The position numbers and the translations under genes were made by a program. This document shows, piece after piece, positions 12,294 through 23,226 of a stretch of DNA of 64,000 nucleotides. The notes beneath the pieces were generated by a model that saw nothing but the letters and a program-made list of their open reading frames with translations, had not been told where the DNA came from and searched no databases. The first letter of the stretch is position 1. Every line of letters begins with the position of its first letter. This DNA is from Annulohypoxylon bovei var. microspora (lineage: Eukaryota > Ascomycota > Sordariomycetes > Xylariales > Hypoxylaceae): NCBI GenBank assembly GCA_022836615.1, contig MU405367.1, positions 23,432-87,431 of the forward strand, read 5' to 3'.

Positions 12294-14955
12294 ATGCGGT
12301 TCCAGACGTTCCTTTCGGGTGTAATCGCCCTCGCTTTGAGTGTAAATGCTTACTGGCTTGAAGACGTAACTCGTAAGAGTCTTCCGAGAATGCCTTAAGG
12401 AGCTACTAGCTAACTCCGTGACAGACCAAGGTGTCGCACCTTTTGGAGGCGATGGATACACAGTTTTCCGTAACGTGAAGGACTTTGGTGCCAAAGGTCG
12501 GCAGCTATAATCCACAGAAATCCCAACAACTTATGATAACTGATACTTGGTATAGGTGATGGAGTGACAGACGATACGGCTGCTATCACCCAGGCTATGA
12601 ACACGCCTGACAACAGGTGCTTGCAAGGATGTGTAAGTTATACTCTGACAACATCATGAACTTTTGCCCTGAATGTTACATGTATTAATAATTATTAGGC
12701 CTCCTCTACGACGAAACCGGCAGTTGTCTACTTCCCATCGGGAACCTACTTGATCTCGTCGTCTATTGTTCCTCCTTACTTTACCCAGATGATTGGTGAC
12801 CCGACCAATCGCCCTGTATTAAAGGCTACCAGCAACTTCCAAGGCTTTGGTTTGATTGATGGCAACCCGTACTACACCGAGAACTTGAATTGGGTATCGA
12901 CCAATGTGTTCTACCGCCAAGTACGAAACTTCGTCATCGATACTACCGGCGTCGCGCCAGGCACCGCGGCAACCGGCATGCACTGGCCGACTTCCCAGGC
13001 AACTAGTATTATCAATGTCGAGTTCAACATGCCTACGGACCCAAGCGTCGTCCACGTCGGTCTATTCATTGAGAGTGGTTAGTATCATATAAAGAAAACC
13101 TGGCGTATCCTAGGTACTTATACTGACTTCCTTAGGTTCTGGCGGTTTCATGAGCGACTTGACTTTCAACGGAGGCGCTACAGGAGCATCTATGGGCAAC
13201 CAGCAGTATACTATGAGGAACTTGACCTTCAACGACGCTCAGACAGCTATCATTCAACTCTGGAGCTGGGGATGGACCTACATTGGGCTCAACATCAACA
13301 ACTGTCAGAAGGGAATCAACATCACCGCTGGCGGCTCGACTGCGCTTAACGTGGGCTCGATCACAGTTATCGACAGTACATTCAAGGATACCCCAGTTGG
13401 TATCACTACCGCGTGGCAAACCGGGGCTAAGCCGGATACGGCAGCAAGCATGATCATAGAGAACCTGAATCTCCAGAACGTCCCCGTTGCAGTTGAGGGC
13501 CCCGGCAGTACGACGGTACTCGAAGGAGGCACGACGACGATTGCCGGATGGGGACAGGGTCACCAATACACACCCGATGGTCCTAACACGTTCCAAGGAT
13601 CCATCACCCCTAACAGCCGACCTACCGCTCTTCAAGCCGACAGCGTGTTTTACTCTCGATCAAAGCCTCAGTATGAGTCCCTTACTGCGTCTGATATCGT
13701 GAGCGCCCGAAGCTCTGGTGCTAAGGGTGATGCTACAACCGACGATGTAAGTTCATATTCGCCCCGAATTCTAAGAGATTCTGTTAACAAGTGAAAAGAC
13801 CGCAGCACTTCAATCTGCCATCAATAGCGCGGCTTCCGGCGGAAAGGTTCTCTTCCTCGACTACGGTATCTACAAAGTCACCGACACTTTAAGCATCCCG
13901 ACAGGTGCAAAGATCTTTGGAGAAGGCTACCCTATTATCGTAGCGAGCGGCAGTAACTTCGGCGACATGAGCAACCCGAAACCTCTGCTGCAAGTCGGAG
14001 CCAAATCAGGCGATGCTGGTCAGGTAGAGCTCACGGACTTTGTCGTGGGAACTCAGGGAGCCGCTCCAGGTGCTACTCTTATCGAGTGGAACCTAGCTTC
14101 GACAGCTGACACGCCTAGTGGGATGTGGGATGTCCACGCGAGAGTTGGTGGATTCCAGGGCTCGGACTTCCAGGTTGCCCAATGCCCGAAGGACCCTGGC
14201 TCTAGCACTGTGAACACGGACTGCATCGGGGCTTACATGTTGATGCACGTCACACCACTGGCGACTAACTTGTACATGGAGAACACATGGTTATGGACGG
14301 CCGACCACGATATCGAGGATTCTACCAACACGCAAATCACCGTATATTCTGGAAGGGGTCTTTACATCGAGTCGACTGTCGGTAACTTCTGGCTCGTCGG
14401 TACCGCCGTCGAGCACAACAACCTCTACAACTACCAATTTGCCAATACGAAGAACATCTTCGCCAGCATGCTCCAGACCGAGACGCCATACTACCAGCCC
14501 ATGCCCGATGCCACCACGCCCTTCCCCGTGGTCACAGACCTAAATGATCCCGACTTCAAGACTTCTTGCTCTGGCGTCTCAGGAAACTGCGCCAACGCAT
14601 GGGGTCTGAGGATCATCGATTCCACGGACATCTACATTTACGGTGCTGGTCATTACTCATTCTTCGATAACTACAGTACTAGTAAGTTCTCGGTCCCCTT
14701 CTCGCCTCTGTTCATTTTTAGAACCACGTCCGTGCTGACTTTTTTACTCTCCTAGCTTGCTCCACGGTAGACGCAGGCGAGAACTGCCAAGCTCGGATCG
14801 TCTCGATCGAGGGCTCGACCTCCAACGTCAACATCTACGCCCTCAACACGATCGGCTCGCTGAGCATGATCGACCAGGACGGCACGAGCTTGGCGAAGTG
14901 GCAGGACAACGAGAACGTGTTCCCGGCCAACGTCATGCTGTTCAGGACAGGTTAG
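12294..14955 (+). CDS. secreted glycoside hydrolase family 55, exo-beta-1,3-glucanase type
   Basis: Seven exons: 12294-12372, 12425-12496, 12556-12632, 12699-13077, 13136-13746, 13799-14681 and 14756-14955, giving 766 residues, the usual size of GH55 enzymes. Residues 1-19 form a signal peptide (MRFQTFLSGVIALALSVNA). The protein has the two pectate-lyase-like beta-helix halves of the family. Each opens with a GAKGD motif, VKDFGAKGDGVTDD near residue 43 and SSGAKGDATTDD near residue 395. Known members release glucose or short oligomers from laminarin-type beta-1,3-glucan outside the cell. That would serve wall remodelling, mycoparasitism or nutrition. I did not map the catalytic Glu. Intron 2 starts with an unusual GTCGGC donor. 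Confidence 0.93.
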
Positions 14956-15212
14956 GACCCGTCCGAACGGTCATTTCGCTCGGCAGGAGCTTCGTCCCTG
15001 CGTGGTTATCGGGTCTACGGTGGAAACGAGTATAGGTTCACGGGGCATATCACGGGTCTTGCATATTTTTCGCTGTATATCTTTTCGCTTCTTGCGTAAA
15101 TACTTTCCTGTACATAGTAGGTGAATTCTGTGCATGAACTGAATTTAACATTCTGAATATTTTCTAAAAATATCCTCTGCACTCTCTGCACGTATGTGTG
15201 TGTGAACCTTGC

Positions 15213-16293
15213 TCAGCCGCTCAGCGAATACCCTACCTCGCCGCTTTCTCGCCCTAATTTCACCAACCGCGCCCGCATCCCTTCGGCCCTGGCCCTGTGC
15301 CCCTCGGCCAATCCGCTGAAATCGCATCCATCCACCCACTGCAATTTCCTAAGTCAGCAGATCTTGCCTGGTTCTAGAAGGTGCAGATAAATATGAGGAA
15401 CAACGTTGGATATGCGAGGTCTCTCGGTCCGCGAGATCTTCATTGACAGTATGTACCTACTACTAGTTGCAAGGACTAGTTGCAAGGAGCCGATAAGGAA
15501 AGAAACGAAGACGGGAAAGTTTCAAGATACTACTCACGCTTCCGACGGCATGTTGCAGCACGTTCCTAGCCCTCAGCCTACCGCCGGCCACATGCCCGAC
15601 GGAGCCGTGCAGGCTCAGGCGCTCGCGGGTACCACTATATCGGCCTCGGTGCAAGATATTATTATTGTAGAACACGACATCCCCAGCGTCAAGCCTCACG
15701 ACCAGCTGCCCGGGCATCTCCGGCTCTAACGGGTCCGCAGTCCTCTCCCACTCCGTCCGCGCCCGCGCGTGCGACCCCGGCACCACGACCAAGCTCTCGT
15801 CGCCATCGCACAGCGCGAGATTCCACTGCGCGTGCCACGCGGGCTCGCGCAACCTCTCTACCTCCTCGTCCGCGCTCGCGTCCGCCGGGATGTCGTCGCG
15901 GTGCCAGCGCAGCGCGTAGTCCGCGCCGTCGGACGGCCGCACGAGCAGGTTGTACAGCTCCATGACGAGCGCGTCGTCGCCGCACGGCCCCAGCAGCTCC
16001 TTGGCCGGGCCCAGCACCTCGTCGCCGAAGTAGCTCGCGGCGAACGTCGCAGAGTCCGGCAGCGCCGGGTGCAGCAGGTGCTGCACCCCCCAGATCCCGA
16101 CGCCCGCCGCCCGGGTCCACGGCGGGAACTGCTTGCCCACGGTGCGCACGTGCGGCCACGACCCCGCGGTCGCGAGCGCGGTCGTGCGCTCGGCCGCCGA
16201 GCGCAGCTGGGTCAGCTGCGGGGCGCTGAGGATCCCGCGGAGCACGACGAAGCCGTCTTTGTCTAGCTGCGAGCGCAGCGTCGAGGTGGGCAT
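15213..16293 (-). CDS. phytanoyl-CoA dioxygenase-like Fe(II)/2-oxoglutarate oxygenase
   Basis: Two exons, 16293-15538 and 15338-15213, giving 293 residues. The second exon restores a C terminus (WVDGCDFSGLAEGHRARAEG) that fits the fungal PhyH family. The iron facial triad is visible: H131 and D133 in RWHRDD and H215 in NNNILHRG. Arginines follow in RYSGTRERLS for 2-oxoglutarate binding. Family members hydroxylate acyl-CoAs or secondary metabolites; the substrate here is unknown. No signal peptide or membrane segment. The coding region, above all 15.7-16.3 kb, is extremely GC-rich and stands out from its AT-rich flanks. Confidence 0.88.
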
Positions 16294-17137
16294 CTTGGAG
16301 GGCGCTGGGGAGGTGGGTACCTAGGTAGGACAGAGGGCCTCGTGGCTTTGGGGGGTTACCTGACTCCTCCAAGTGTGACGTCCGGTAATTGCGTGCGTAA
16401 CGTCGTCTTGGGCGAGAAAGTACCTATGTGTCCGGGTCAACCTTAAGCGGACTCCCGTATACCCTCGTGGATGTGTAGACTCGGCAACGTCCCAGGAATT
16501 GGAGGTTGTTAACCTGGATACCTGGAATTAGACCGAAATCTGTAGTTGTGATACCGTCTGGTGATGGAGCTGTGGTAGAATTAAGCAGCTGCTAAGTTAC
16601 GTGACCGGCATCTTAGCGCGACGTCGTCGATCTTTGCCTCGATGAATGGTTTGTCTGGTGCTGGTGATAGGTGATAATGATGGTGGAGGTGGAGATGATC
16701 TCATTAAGCTGCGGGGTCGCCCGTGCAAATGATACAACGCAGCAACGTTGCGCGCGATCGGTTCGATTCTGGGCTGTCATGTACCTACCGCTTAGTGGGG
16801 AAGTGAATGAATAGGGGTACTGTGTATCAGTGTGTACGCCTCCCTGCCCAGCGAGAGGGTTAGGTATTATCAAAATAATTTGTCTTCTTCTTCTATAATC
16901 TATATCGGGTATCATATATGATTGTTTCGACTCATATTATATACCTACTCATTTTACTCATTTTAATGGTATATGAAAGCCTGTATATGAGTATCCATCA
17001 ACGAAAAGACTGGTGAAACCGGAAACACAATCGAGCCCCTACGCCGTCGCTCATAAAAAGTGGAAACAAAGAGCCCGCCGCCCGTTTATATAGTTCCATC
17101 ATACCATCGGACGTAAAACATGAAACCAGTACATATT
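16294..17137. other. intergenic, no gene seen
   Basis: Upstream region of the dioxygenase gene and 3' flank of the membrane-protein gene. A GGTTCGATTCTGG string near 16759 resembles a tRNA B box, but no T-stem or A box accompanies it. Confidence 0.45.
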
Positions 17138-18465
17138 CTACATACCCATCCCCGAGTCCTTCATATGCTGTGCTCGCGTTTCGCCTTTGACGTATTCGCT
17201 GAGTCGCATATCGTTAGACTCGTTGCCGTGCCCATCCATGAACTGTCCCCGGGACTGTCCGGGCGAATACGGTGGCAGCGATTGAATGCCAGGTTGAAGT
17301 CGGTGTCCATAGCCATCGGTTACCATAGCTGCCTCTGCGGAATGGTCTATCATTAAACCCCCCATAGACGTGTCCAGCATGCCAGGGGTGTTGGTCATAA
17401 ATGACCTGCGGTGGTGTGTGGCCGGTGATATAGGCGATACTTGAGAGATCGGGGATGCGGCAGAAACAGGTGAGACAGGAAGCGGCTGCAATTGCGCTTG
17501 TTCGCGAAACGTCGGGCTCCTGTGAACATCACTAGAAGGCCTAAATCCCTGGGTCTGTAATGATGTACCAGTCCTCGAGGATGGTGTAAGTATTCCTTCG
17601 TCGTTAGATGGCTCCGCGTTTTCCAAGTCCCTACTAATGTTGGGGCTTTGAATTTTAGATCTTATGTCGTCGAACTGATAAACATTGCCCGTTGAGGTAA
17701 ATAGCGGATCTTTCTGGCCGTGATTCCAGCGTTGTTCAAAGATTCGCAAGACCCCAAGGGTTACCGTTAGCATGTAAGTGAATCTGGAAATACTATTAGT
17801 GAGAATACATGTAAAAGACTACAGATATCGCACATTAATGCCGCAGCGATGAAATAGAAACTTCGTTCTAGACCACAGTATCTGTCAAGGACCCCTTTCA
17901 TATCTCCATTGCCAAATCGTATCGTGCTATACCCCTTGGGTGGATTATTATCGGCATCACCATTTTCGCCTATTTTAAGTAAGTACTATGGCGTGAGCAA
18001 AGAGGACTGTTGGGTTATTACTATCACTCCGAGTTAATCCGTAGCAATCCGTAGGGAGTCCCGCGCGAGCCAGTACGGTTATGACCGCGATCATCATTCC
18101 GTTGAACACCACGTCGCTAGCGACAAAGGTTATGATTAATGGGGTGCTAGACCTCCTTCGCGAGACCCCAGAATGTTGAAATAGTAATACAATGCTTGAA
18201 TAGATGAACGCAAGGCAGACCTAGAAGTCGTCTAGTTAAAAAACACGATCGGGAGTCGGTTTAACGAATGGCTTTTACGAACCATCATTTCTAAGCAAGA
18301 CATGCTAGTCGTGAGACCGAGGTGATTGACGTGAATGTATACCATAAGAAAACCGTTCATCACAGCGGTTACAAGCGCAGCCGACGCCTGTAACAGCCTA
18401 GCAAACAGAAGACATCTCGATAAGCTCCATCTTGTCGATGCCCAGTTTAACAGGTCCCTTGCCAT
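17138..18465 (-). CDS. four-helix integral membrane protein, MARVEL-like
   Basis: Four exons: 18465-18283, 18220-18022, 17969-17834 and 17783-17138, giving 387 residues. Four hydrophobic segments are visible: LLQASAALVTAVMNGFLMVY, CLAFIYSSIVLLF, LIITFVASDVVFNGMMIAV and FYFIAAALIFTYMLTVTLGV. They are followed by a hydrophilic Ser/Pro/Gln-rich tail of about 190 residues. The topology resembles fungal MARVEL-type or related four-pass plasma-membrane proteins. No residue-level motif proves the family, so the name is an inference. Two donors are weak (GTTCGT and GTGCGA). They are chosen because they keep the frame and the membrane segments. The start at 18465 is the first ATG that gives a sensible N terminus. 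Confidence 0.6.
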
Positions 18466-19493
18466 TCTAGGGCTAGAAGCTGTTTTCGCTGGTTGTTCGT
18501 TCGGTATGATCCGAAGACACCAGTAAATCTCCTGTAAGAACTGAGGATGCGAGCGCAAAATATGTTTCAAGATGTAGGAAACATCTATGTGGATAAAGAA
18601 TGTTTGGTGGATAGGTATTTCTGGTCTCGGTAATCGGAATGAGGCTATGCCTTATTGTAACTGCAACCCGCACAGTATGCAGCCTAGCTAATATTGCTGT
18701 AGGCTAGCTGATCATCGCCGGCACGTCAGAGCTATTTAAAGAATGGCTTGTCACCAGCTTTACTGCTACAGTGGCAACTATTAATTTCAAAGCTCCTTGG
18801 CGCACGCTTGCCAATAACACCAACTACAAGTAGTAGCAGACACGATGTAATCTTTCAAGTTAGGGCTGTCAGATTTGCAGTCACTTTGAAGCACCTTAAC
18901 GCTGGAAATATTACGGAGATGCTGGAATTCGACGGGCTGACAGGTGAGGTCAAAGTTGGGTTAGTGATAAAGTGATAGACCTGCAGGATTAGACAATAAA
19001 AAATCAACACAATGCATGCACCGCCTCCCCGAAGATCCACTCAGCGCAACCCAAACGAGGCAAAGAATTCTAAATGAGCAGAATGAGGTGCAGAAGGATT
19101 CAAGACGGGCCAAGATAAGAACGACTGGCTACTGGTTGCCATTGGTGTCTAGCCCGATACTGTCTCCCACGTCCAATCGAGGAAGGCAACACAGCAGCCT
19201 CAATATAAGTTCTGCATTGAGCGCAGCAATACCCACAACATTGAATGCTCGTCATCTTTGGGGGTCGTACAATGATGAGCAGGCGATGATATGGCGTCAC
19301 GCTAGTGGCTTTCACGATATGTGTGCGGATGAACGTACATAGGAGATCGGTGTGGTGTGTAAGGAAGCGCACAACAGGCGCGGACCACAAGATGATGCTG
19401 CTAACACCTGTAACCATTTGACACAATCTGGGGGAGATATGGGAGTCTCTGACAGGGAAATTAGCAATAGGCAGACTCAGCCGCAATCGCACC
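18466..19493. other. intergenic, no gene seen
   Basis: Separates the membrane-protein gene from the 3' end of the methyltransferase gene. Short open frames exist, but none resembles a known protein. Confidence 0.45.
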
Positions 19494-20273
19494 CTATGTG
19501 CACTTCTCATCTGGCCAACGCAACGTGAAGCAGGTGACAGTCTTCCGAACTTCCTCATCGCCCGGGTCGTTCTCGAACATAGCCTTATCCATCTTCTCTT
19601 CTAGAATTTTCTCAACTAGGAAACCCTTCTCCCGCGCGATATCGAAAAACGCCAGGTCCATGTGCTGCAGCCAAGGTCGGTAACTTGTGAAGCATACGAA
19701 GGCTGTGCTCGTCTTCTTTCGGCTCATTGTGGCTTCGATCGTAGAAATCATGTTTCTATGCTCGGAATGCCTAAAGAGCAGATCGGCCAAGATAAGCACG
19801 TCAAACCTGTCCCTCTCGGTAGACTCGAGATGCGCCAACAAATGAGTCGGGTCAGCCCCCCACACGTATCCATCGGCGATTATTGGTGAGTTCTCGGCAT
19901 CACCATCCATAACTGGTATGAGTTCGCAGCCAAGGATATTCTTCTTCATATTGGCAACTAGGTCCGGGTCGGGAAAGTCCGTGACTACGACCTTTTCGGC
20001 CCCCAAGATAGCACATACAATGCTGGGAAGCCCGGCCCCGGCTCCGAGCTCAAGGACAGTCCGGCCTTTAACCTCGGATATATGAGTCTCGAAGTACTTG
20101 GAGATGATGCGACCGCCATTCCATAGATGATGAGCTTCTAACGGGCTGTGCCCCACCAGATGAAGTGTGATGGTTTTGCCAGACTGCGAAGTGTAGACCT
20201 GGGAGGTCGGCGGTGGCGACGGAGGATAATAATCATCCGGTTCTTGAAAGAACCCTGCCGTGTCGGGTTCCAT
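19494..20273 (-). CDS. EFM7: EFM7-like protein N-terminal and lysine methyltransferase
   Basis: A single exon of 259 residues. It shows the seven-beta-strand SAM-dependent fold: motif I VLELGAGAGLPSIV (about residues 73-86), acidic residue D99 in VVTDFPD, and RFDVLILADLLFRHSEH for post-I/motif II. The HHLWNGGRIISKYFE segment before motif I is typical of the Nnt1/EFM7 group. In yeast that group methylates the N terminus and adjacent lysine of elongation factor eEF1A. By homology this is a cytosolic housekeeping modifier of translation. It was formerly annotated as nicotinamide N-methyltransferase. Confidence 0.88.
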   Translation of the reverse strand: MEPDTAGFFQEPDDYYPPSPPPTSQVYTSQSGKTITLHLVGHSPLEAHHLWNGGRIISKYFETHISEVKGRTVLELGAGAGLPSIVCAILGAEKVVVTDFPDPDLVANMKKNILGCELIPVMDGDAENSPIIADGYVWGADPTHLLAHLESTERDRFDVLILADLLFRHSEHRNMISTIEATMSRKKTSTAFVCFTSYRPWLQHMDLAFFDIAREKGFLVEKILEEKMDKAMFENDPGDEEVRKTVTCFTLRWPDEKCT

Positions 20274-21369
20274 GGAGCTGGGTTGGTCAGGTACCTAATT
20301 AGAATTCTTAATGAATTGGAAGTTTCTGTTGAAAAATCTAGCACTACGAAAATACTTCCGCTCCAGTATTCATCCAAATTAAAGATTGATACCCACATAG
20401 TGTGTTTATATATACACTGTAGTAGCGCACTGTATTGTTCCCTAACGCATCGGTTAGTAAGCCATTATTTCATAGGAGATAATGATGGAGGGGATGGTGG
20501 ACGATAGCCCCATCAACTAGGAGCACAACGCAATTTGCAGATTCGGTGTGCAGGTACATGAGGGGCTATCCTCTGTAGAAGATATATGCATGAGTTTCTG
20601 CAAGTAATTCATCCAGAACTTGTACGGTATGTTTGTTTGGCTGCTATGCTTGTGAGAGGGGTGCGCTTCGCCACTTGCTGTGCCGCAAAACGTATGCTCA
20701 GCCTATGGAAGCCATGTTCTCATTCCGTACGTTTTAGATAAAGTCTGGTCAGATGTCTCCTGATTATTGGACGAGTCAATAAGTTTGGATAAGGTATCAC
20801 ACATAAGTGAATGTGTTCCGCGAGACAGATGCCTCATCGATCACCTAGGTCAGTTAGGATAGGTTCGTAGAAAAGCGAGACGTGAGAGAAGACAGCAGTA
20901 GGGGATCAGTGAAAGTAACTGTTCGCTAAGAATAGTACCAACAAGCCAACAGCCTCATGTACAATGTCAGAGAACAAAGGAACCTTGTAAACGAAGCTCA
21001 GTTTATATTCCGTAAACCTAACCTGTCATAACTCTTTCAATGTATGTACGTAAGATCCCAGAATCTGCTGGGGTTGGTCTAGCCCTCCCTCCTCCCCGCA
21101 ATGTAAGCAAGTTACATGCATCCTATTTCATTGATCCTATCTCATCGTCTCCTCGTAAAATGTTCGGACCGGCACGTTAATCCGTCGTCCCGTCGTAGGC
21201 AGACAATTTCACTCATGGCTCCTAGGAAAGCCAAGCCTATGCATTTCCTCTGATTCACTTCTTCAATTCTAAGTTGGGTTGAGTATGATCAAGTAATTAT
21301 TACTGTGTTTATTATCTAAGTGAACCGGACAAATCAGCACGTAAAGAAACAGGTATCTACTCAAGCACG
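20274..21369. other. intergenic, no gene seen
   Basis: Shared upstream region of the EFM7-like gene (minus) and the QCR8 gene (plus). No coding signal or repeat array noticed. Confidence 0.45.
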
Positions 21370-21912
21370 ATGCGTCCTTCACAGATTCTTCGAAGCGATG
21401 AGATCCCTATTGGCAAATATGGCCAGTAAGTCGAAAGAAACCAACTTCAACCTTGAATCCTTGATCCTGTCCGATATCAACAAGGAATCGTCATTCTTGA
21501 CCATAATCTTACTTATGTAGTTATCTGAACAAGGACACCTGGGGTCATCTTGGTAAGCTGGATGTGACTGTTAAAGCTGTTTAAACAGTCTTCCGTTACC
21601 TAACATGTCTTCTACTTTTAGGTTGCGCGCAGCCACAGAAAGGAATAATCACATATCAACTCAGCGCAAACCGCCAAAACGTTCTTGCCGGCGCTGCAAA
21701 TGATGCTATATTCAACACCTGGCGTCGATTCAGTAAGCAGGTTCTATACTGGGCTCCACCATTACTCGCTGCCTACTATGCTATGGATTGGGCTATAAAG
21801 CGGTATGTTAATACTAGCAAAGAACTGCTTTGAATGTAAATATTGACGATTGAATTATAGTAATGAGTATCTTAATAGCAAATCTGGAAGAGCTAAGACC
21901 GGTGGAAGTTAA
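21370..21912 (+). CDS. QCR8: cytochrome b-c1 complex subunit 8 (ubiquinol-cytochrome c reductase)
   Basis: Four short exons: 21370-21425, 21521-21552, 21622-21802 and 21861-21912, giving 106 residues. All junctions are GT-AG. The product reads MRPSQILRSD...IGKYGHYL, WGHLG, QKGIITYQLSANRQN, AIFNTWRRF, QVLYWAPPLLAAYYAMDWA and RNEYLNSKSGRA. This is the QCR8 signature with its single transmembrane helix. The protein is an inner-mitochondrial-membrane subunit of complex III, contacting cytochrome b. The gene is easy to miss because no exon exceeds 181 bases. Some positions are unusual (CAQPQKG, a KTGGS tail), so a second, divergent copy in the genome is possible. Confidence 0.9.
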
Positions 21913-23226
21913 GAATTGAATATACTATGTAATTATTGATAACTACCTGGGTAGGTAAGTAGTTAGAAATAGCTACTACTAGTACATTTTTTGCATATCA
22001 CAACTCTTTGCAAACATAGTGTTAGTTTTTCTTGCTTGGATGCATTCTTAACTCCCTACTTAGACAGTTAAGCTAAAGTTCCTATGCATGTTGGTTACCT
22101 ATGTTTAGATGTATCATAGGTACTTATTAGTTAAATCCTGCTTGCAGACAACTGCTTATCAAGGAAATAACGTTATTGATATGTTGAACTAATGGCTCTC
22201 GAGTAACAGTGTAAGTTCAACTAGTAACTATAAAGAACATGGCCAGAGCCAAAAAAAGATGAAATTTGGAATTCCCTGCCGGGCTATCAGGGTCCCGGTA
22301 AAGGTAGTATTTACGGGCAGTAGAGGAGTGGGTATATATCCACAACTCCTTACTAAAATATACTATCATGTGCGTGCTTGTGATACTTTAACAACGAACT
22401 ACCTACGAATATTTTGTTTTCTAACCAATACCTAACTTAAACGACCTATATTTATAATACCAAACTTAAACTGACGAATGATTAATTTACTAGCCTATTG
22501 AAAGTTGTTAGAGTCTAAGGTCGGGATACCTTCTCTCCACCTACCTACCTCCTATCTACCTACCTAGCCATCTTTACATTTCCAATAATTTACTTATTTC
22601 TTTCATTTAGTAGAGTTAGTAGGTATATATATATATAAGCCTTGTTATAACCTTTCCAAAGTATATCAAATCATTGGCATTGATTCTTGCATTAACAGGT
22701 ATGCTATCAATGCATCAAATGAGAGCCATGGATGAGACGCTGTGTTGCAACCAAAGCTGACAAGACAACGGTTTAAAATACAGTCATAGTATGGCAATTC
22801 CGTGATCCGAAGCTTCCGGGGAATAGAAAAAACCAGGTGACTCTCCAAATAATTCTGCATTGAGAAATCTGAACCTATGATCGGTGTCAGGGTTTGGGAA
22901 CGCCACACGCCTGCGTATCTTGGCCCAGTATGGATGCGATGTCCTGCGGGTTACTGTCTTTTCGTAGCGAGACGCGTAATTTGCAACGATAACCAAATTG
23001 TCACGTAGTTGATAGGTGCCAGATCTCATGCATTATGAAAGGTATGATTTATTAAGGGAAATGGAGCGTAGCTCCATTCCCCGGGTGATCTATTTAAGCC
23101 CACGCTCAACTGATCGATCAGTCACCTCCACAACTATAATCTCTCGAGTCTGAAGAATACCTACACGATATAATTTAAATCAAGATTGAAGTACGAAATT
23201 TTTACTTGTTCACTATAGAGACCATT
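21913..23226. other. AT-rich intergenic region
   Basis: Contains TACCTAGG/AGGTAGGT-type motifs and a TA-dinucleotide tract near 22624. A minus-strand open frame at 22784-23029 (81 residues from an ATG) lies divergent to the O-methyltransferase gene, but matches nothing I recognise. The right end is the promoter of the O-methyltransferase. Confidence 0.4.

Noticed and set aside
15689..16372. Long Arg/Ala-rich frames overlapping the dioxygenase
   Set aside because: They are alternative frames of a very GC-rich exon, where stops are rare.
16740..16780. tRNA B-box-like GGTTCGATTCTGG
   Set aside because: The flanking bases cannot form a T stem, and no A box or acceptor stem lies at the right distance.
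22784..23029. 81-codon minus-strand frame divergent to the O-methyltransferase
   Set aside because: Has an ATG and protein-like composition but no family resemblance or supporting exon; kept only as a note.
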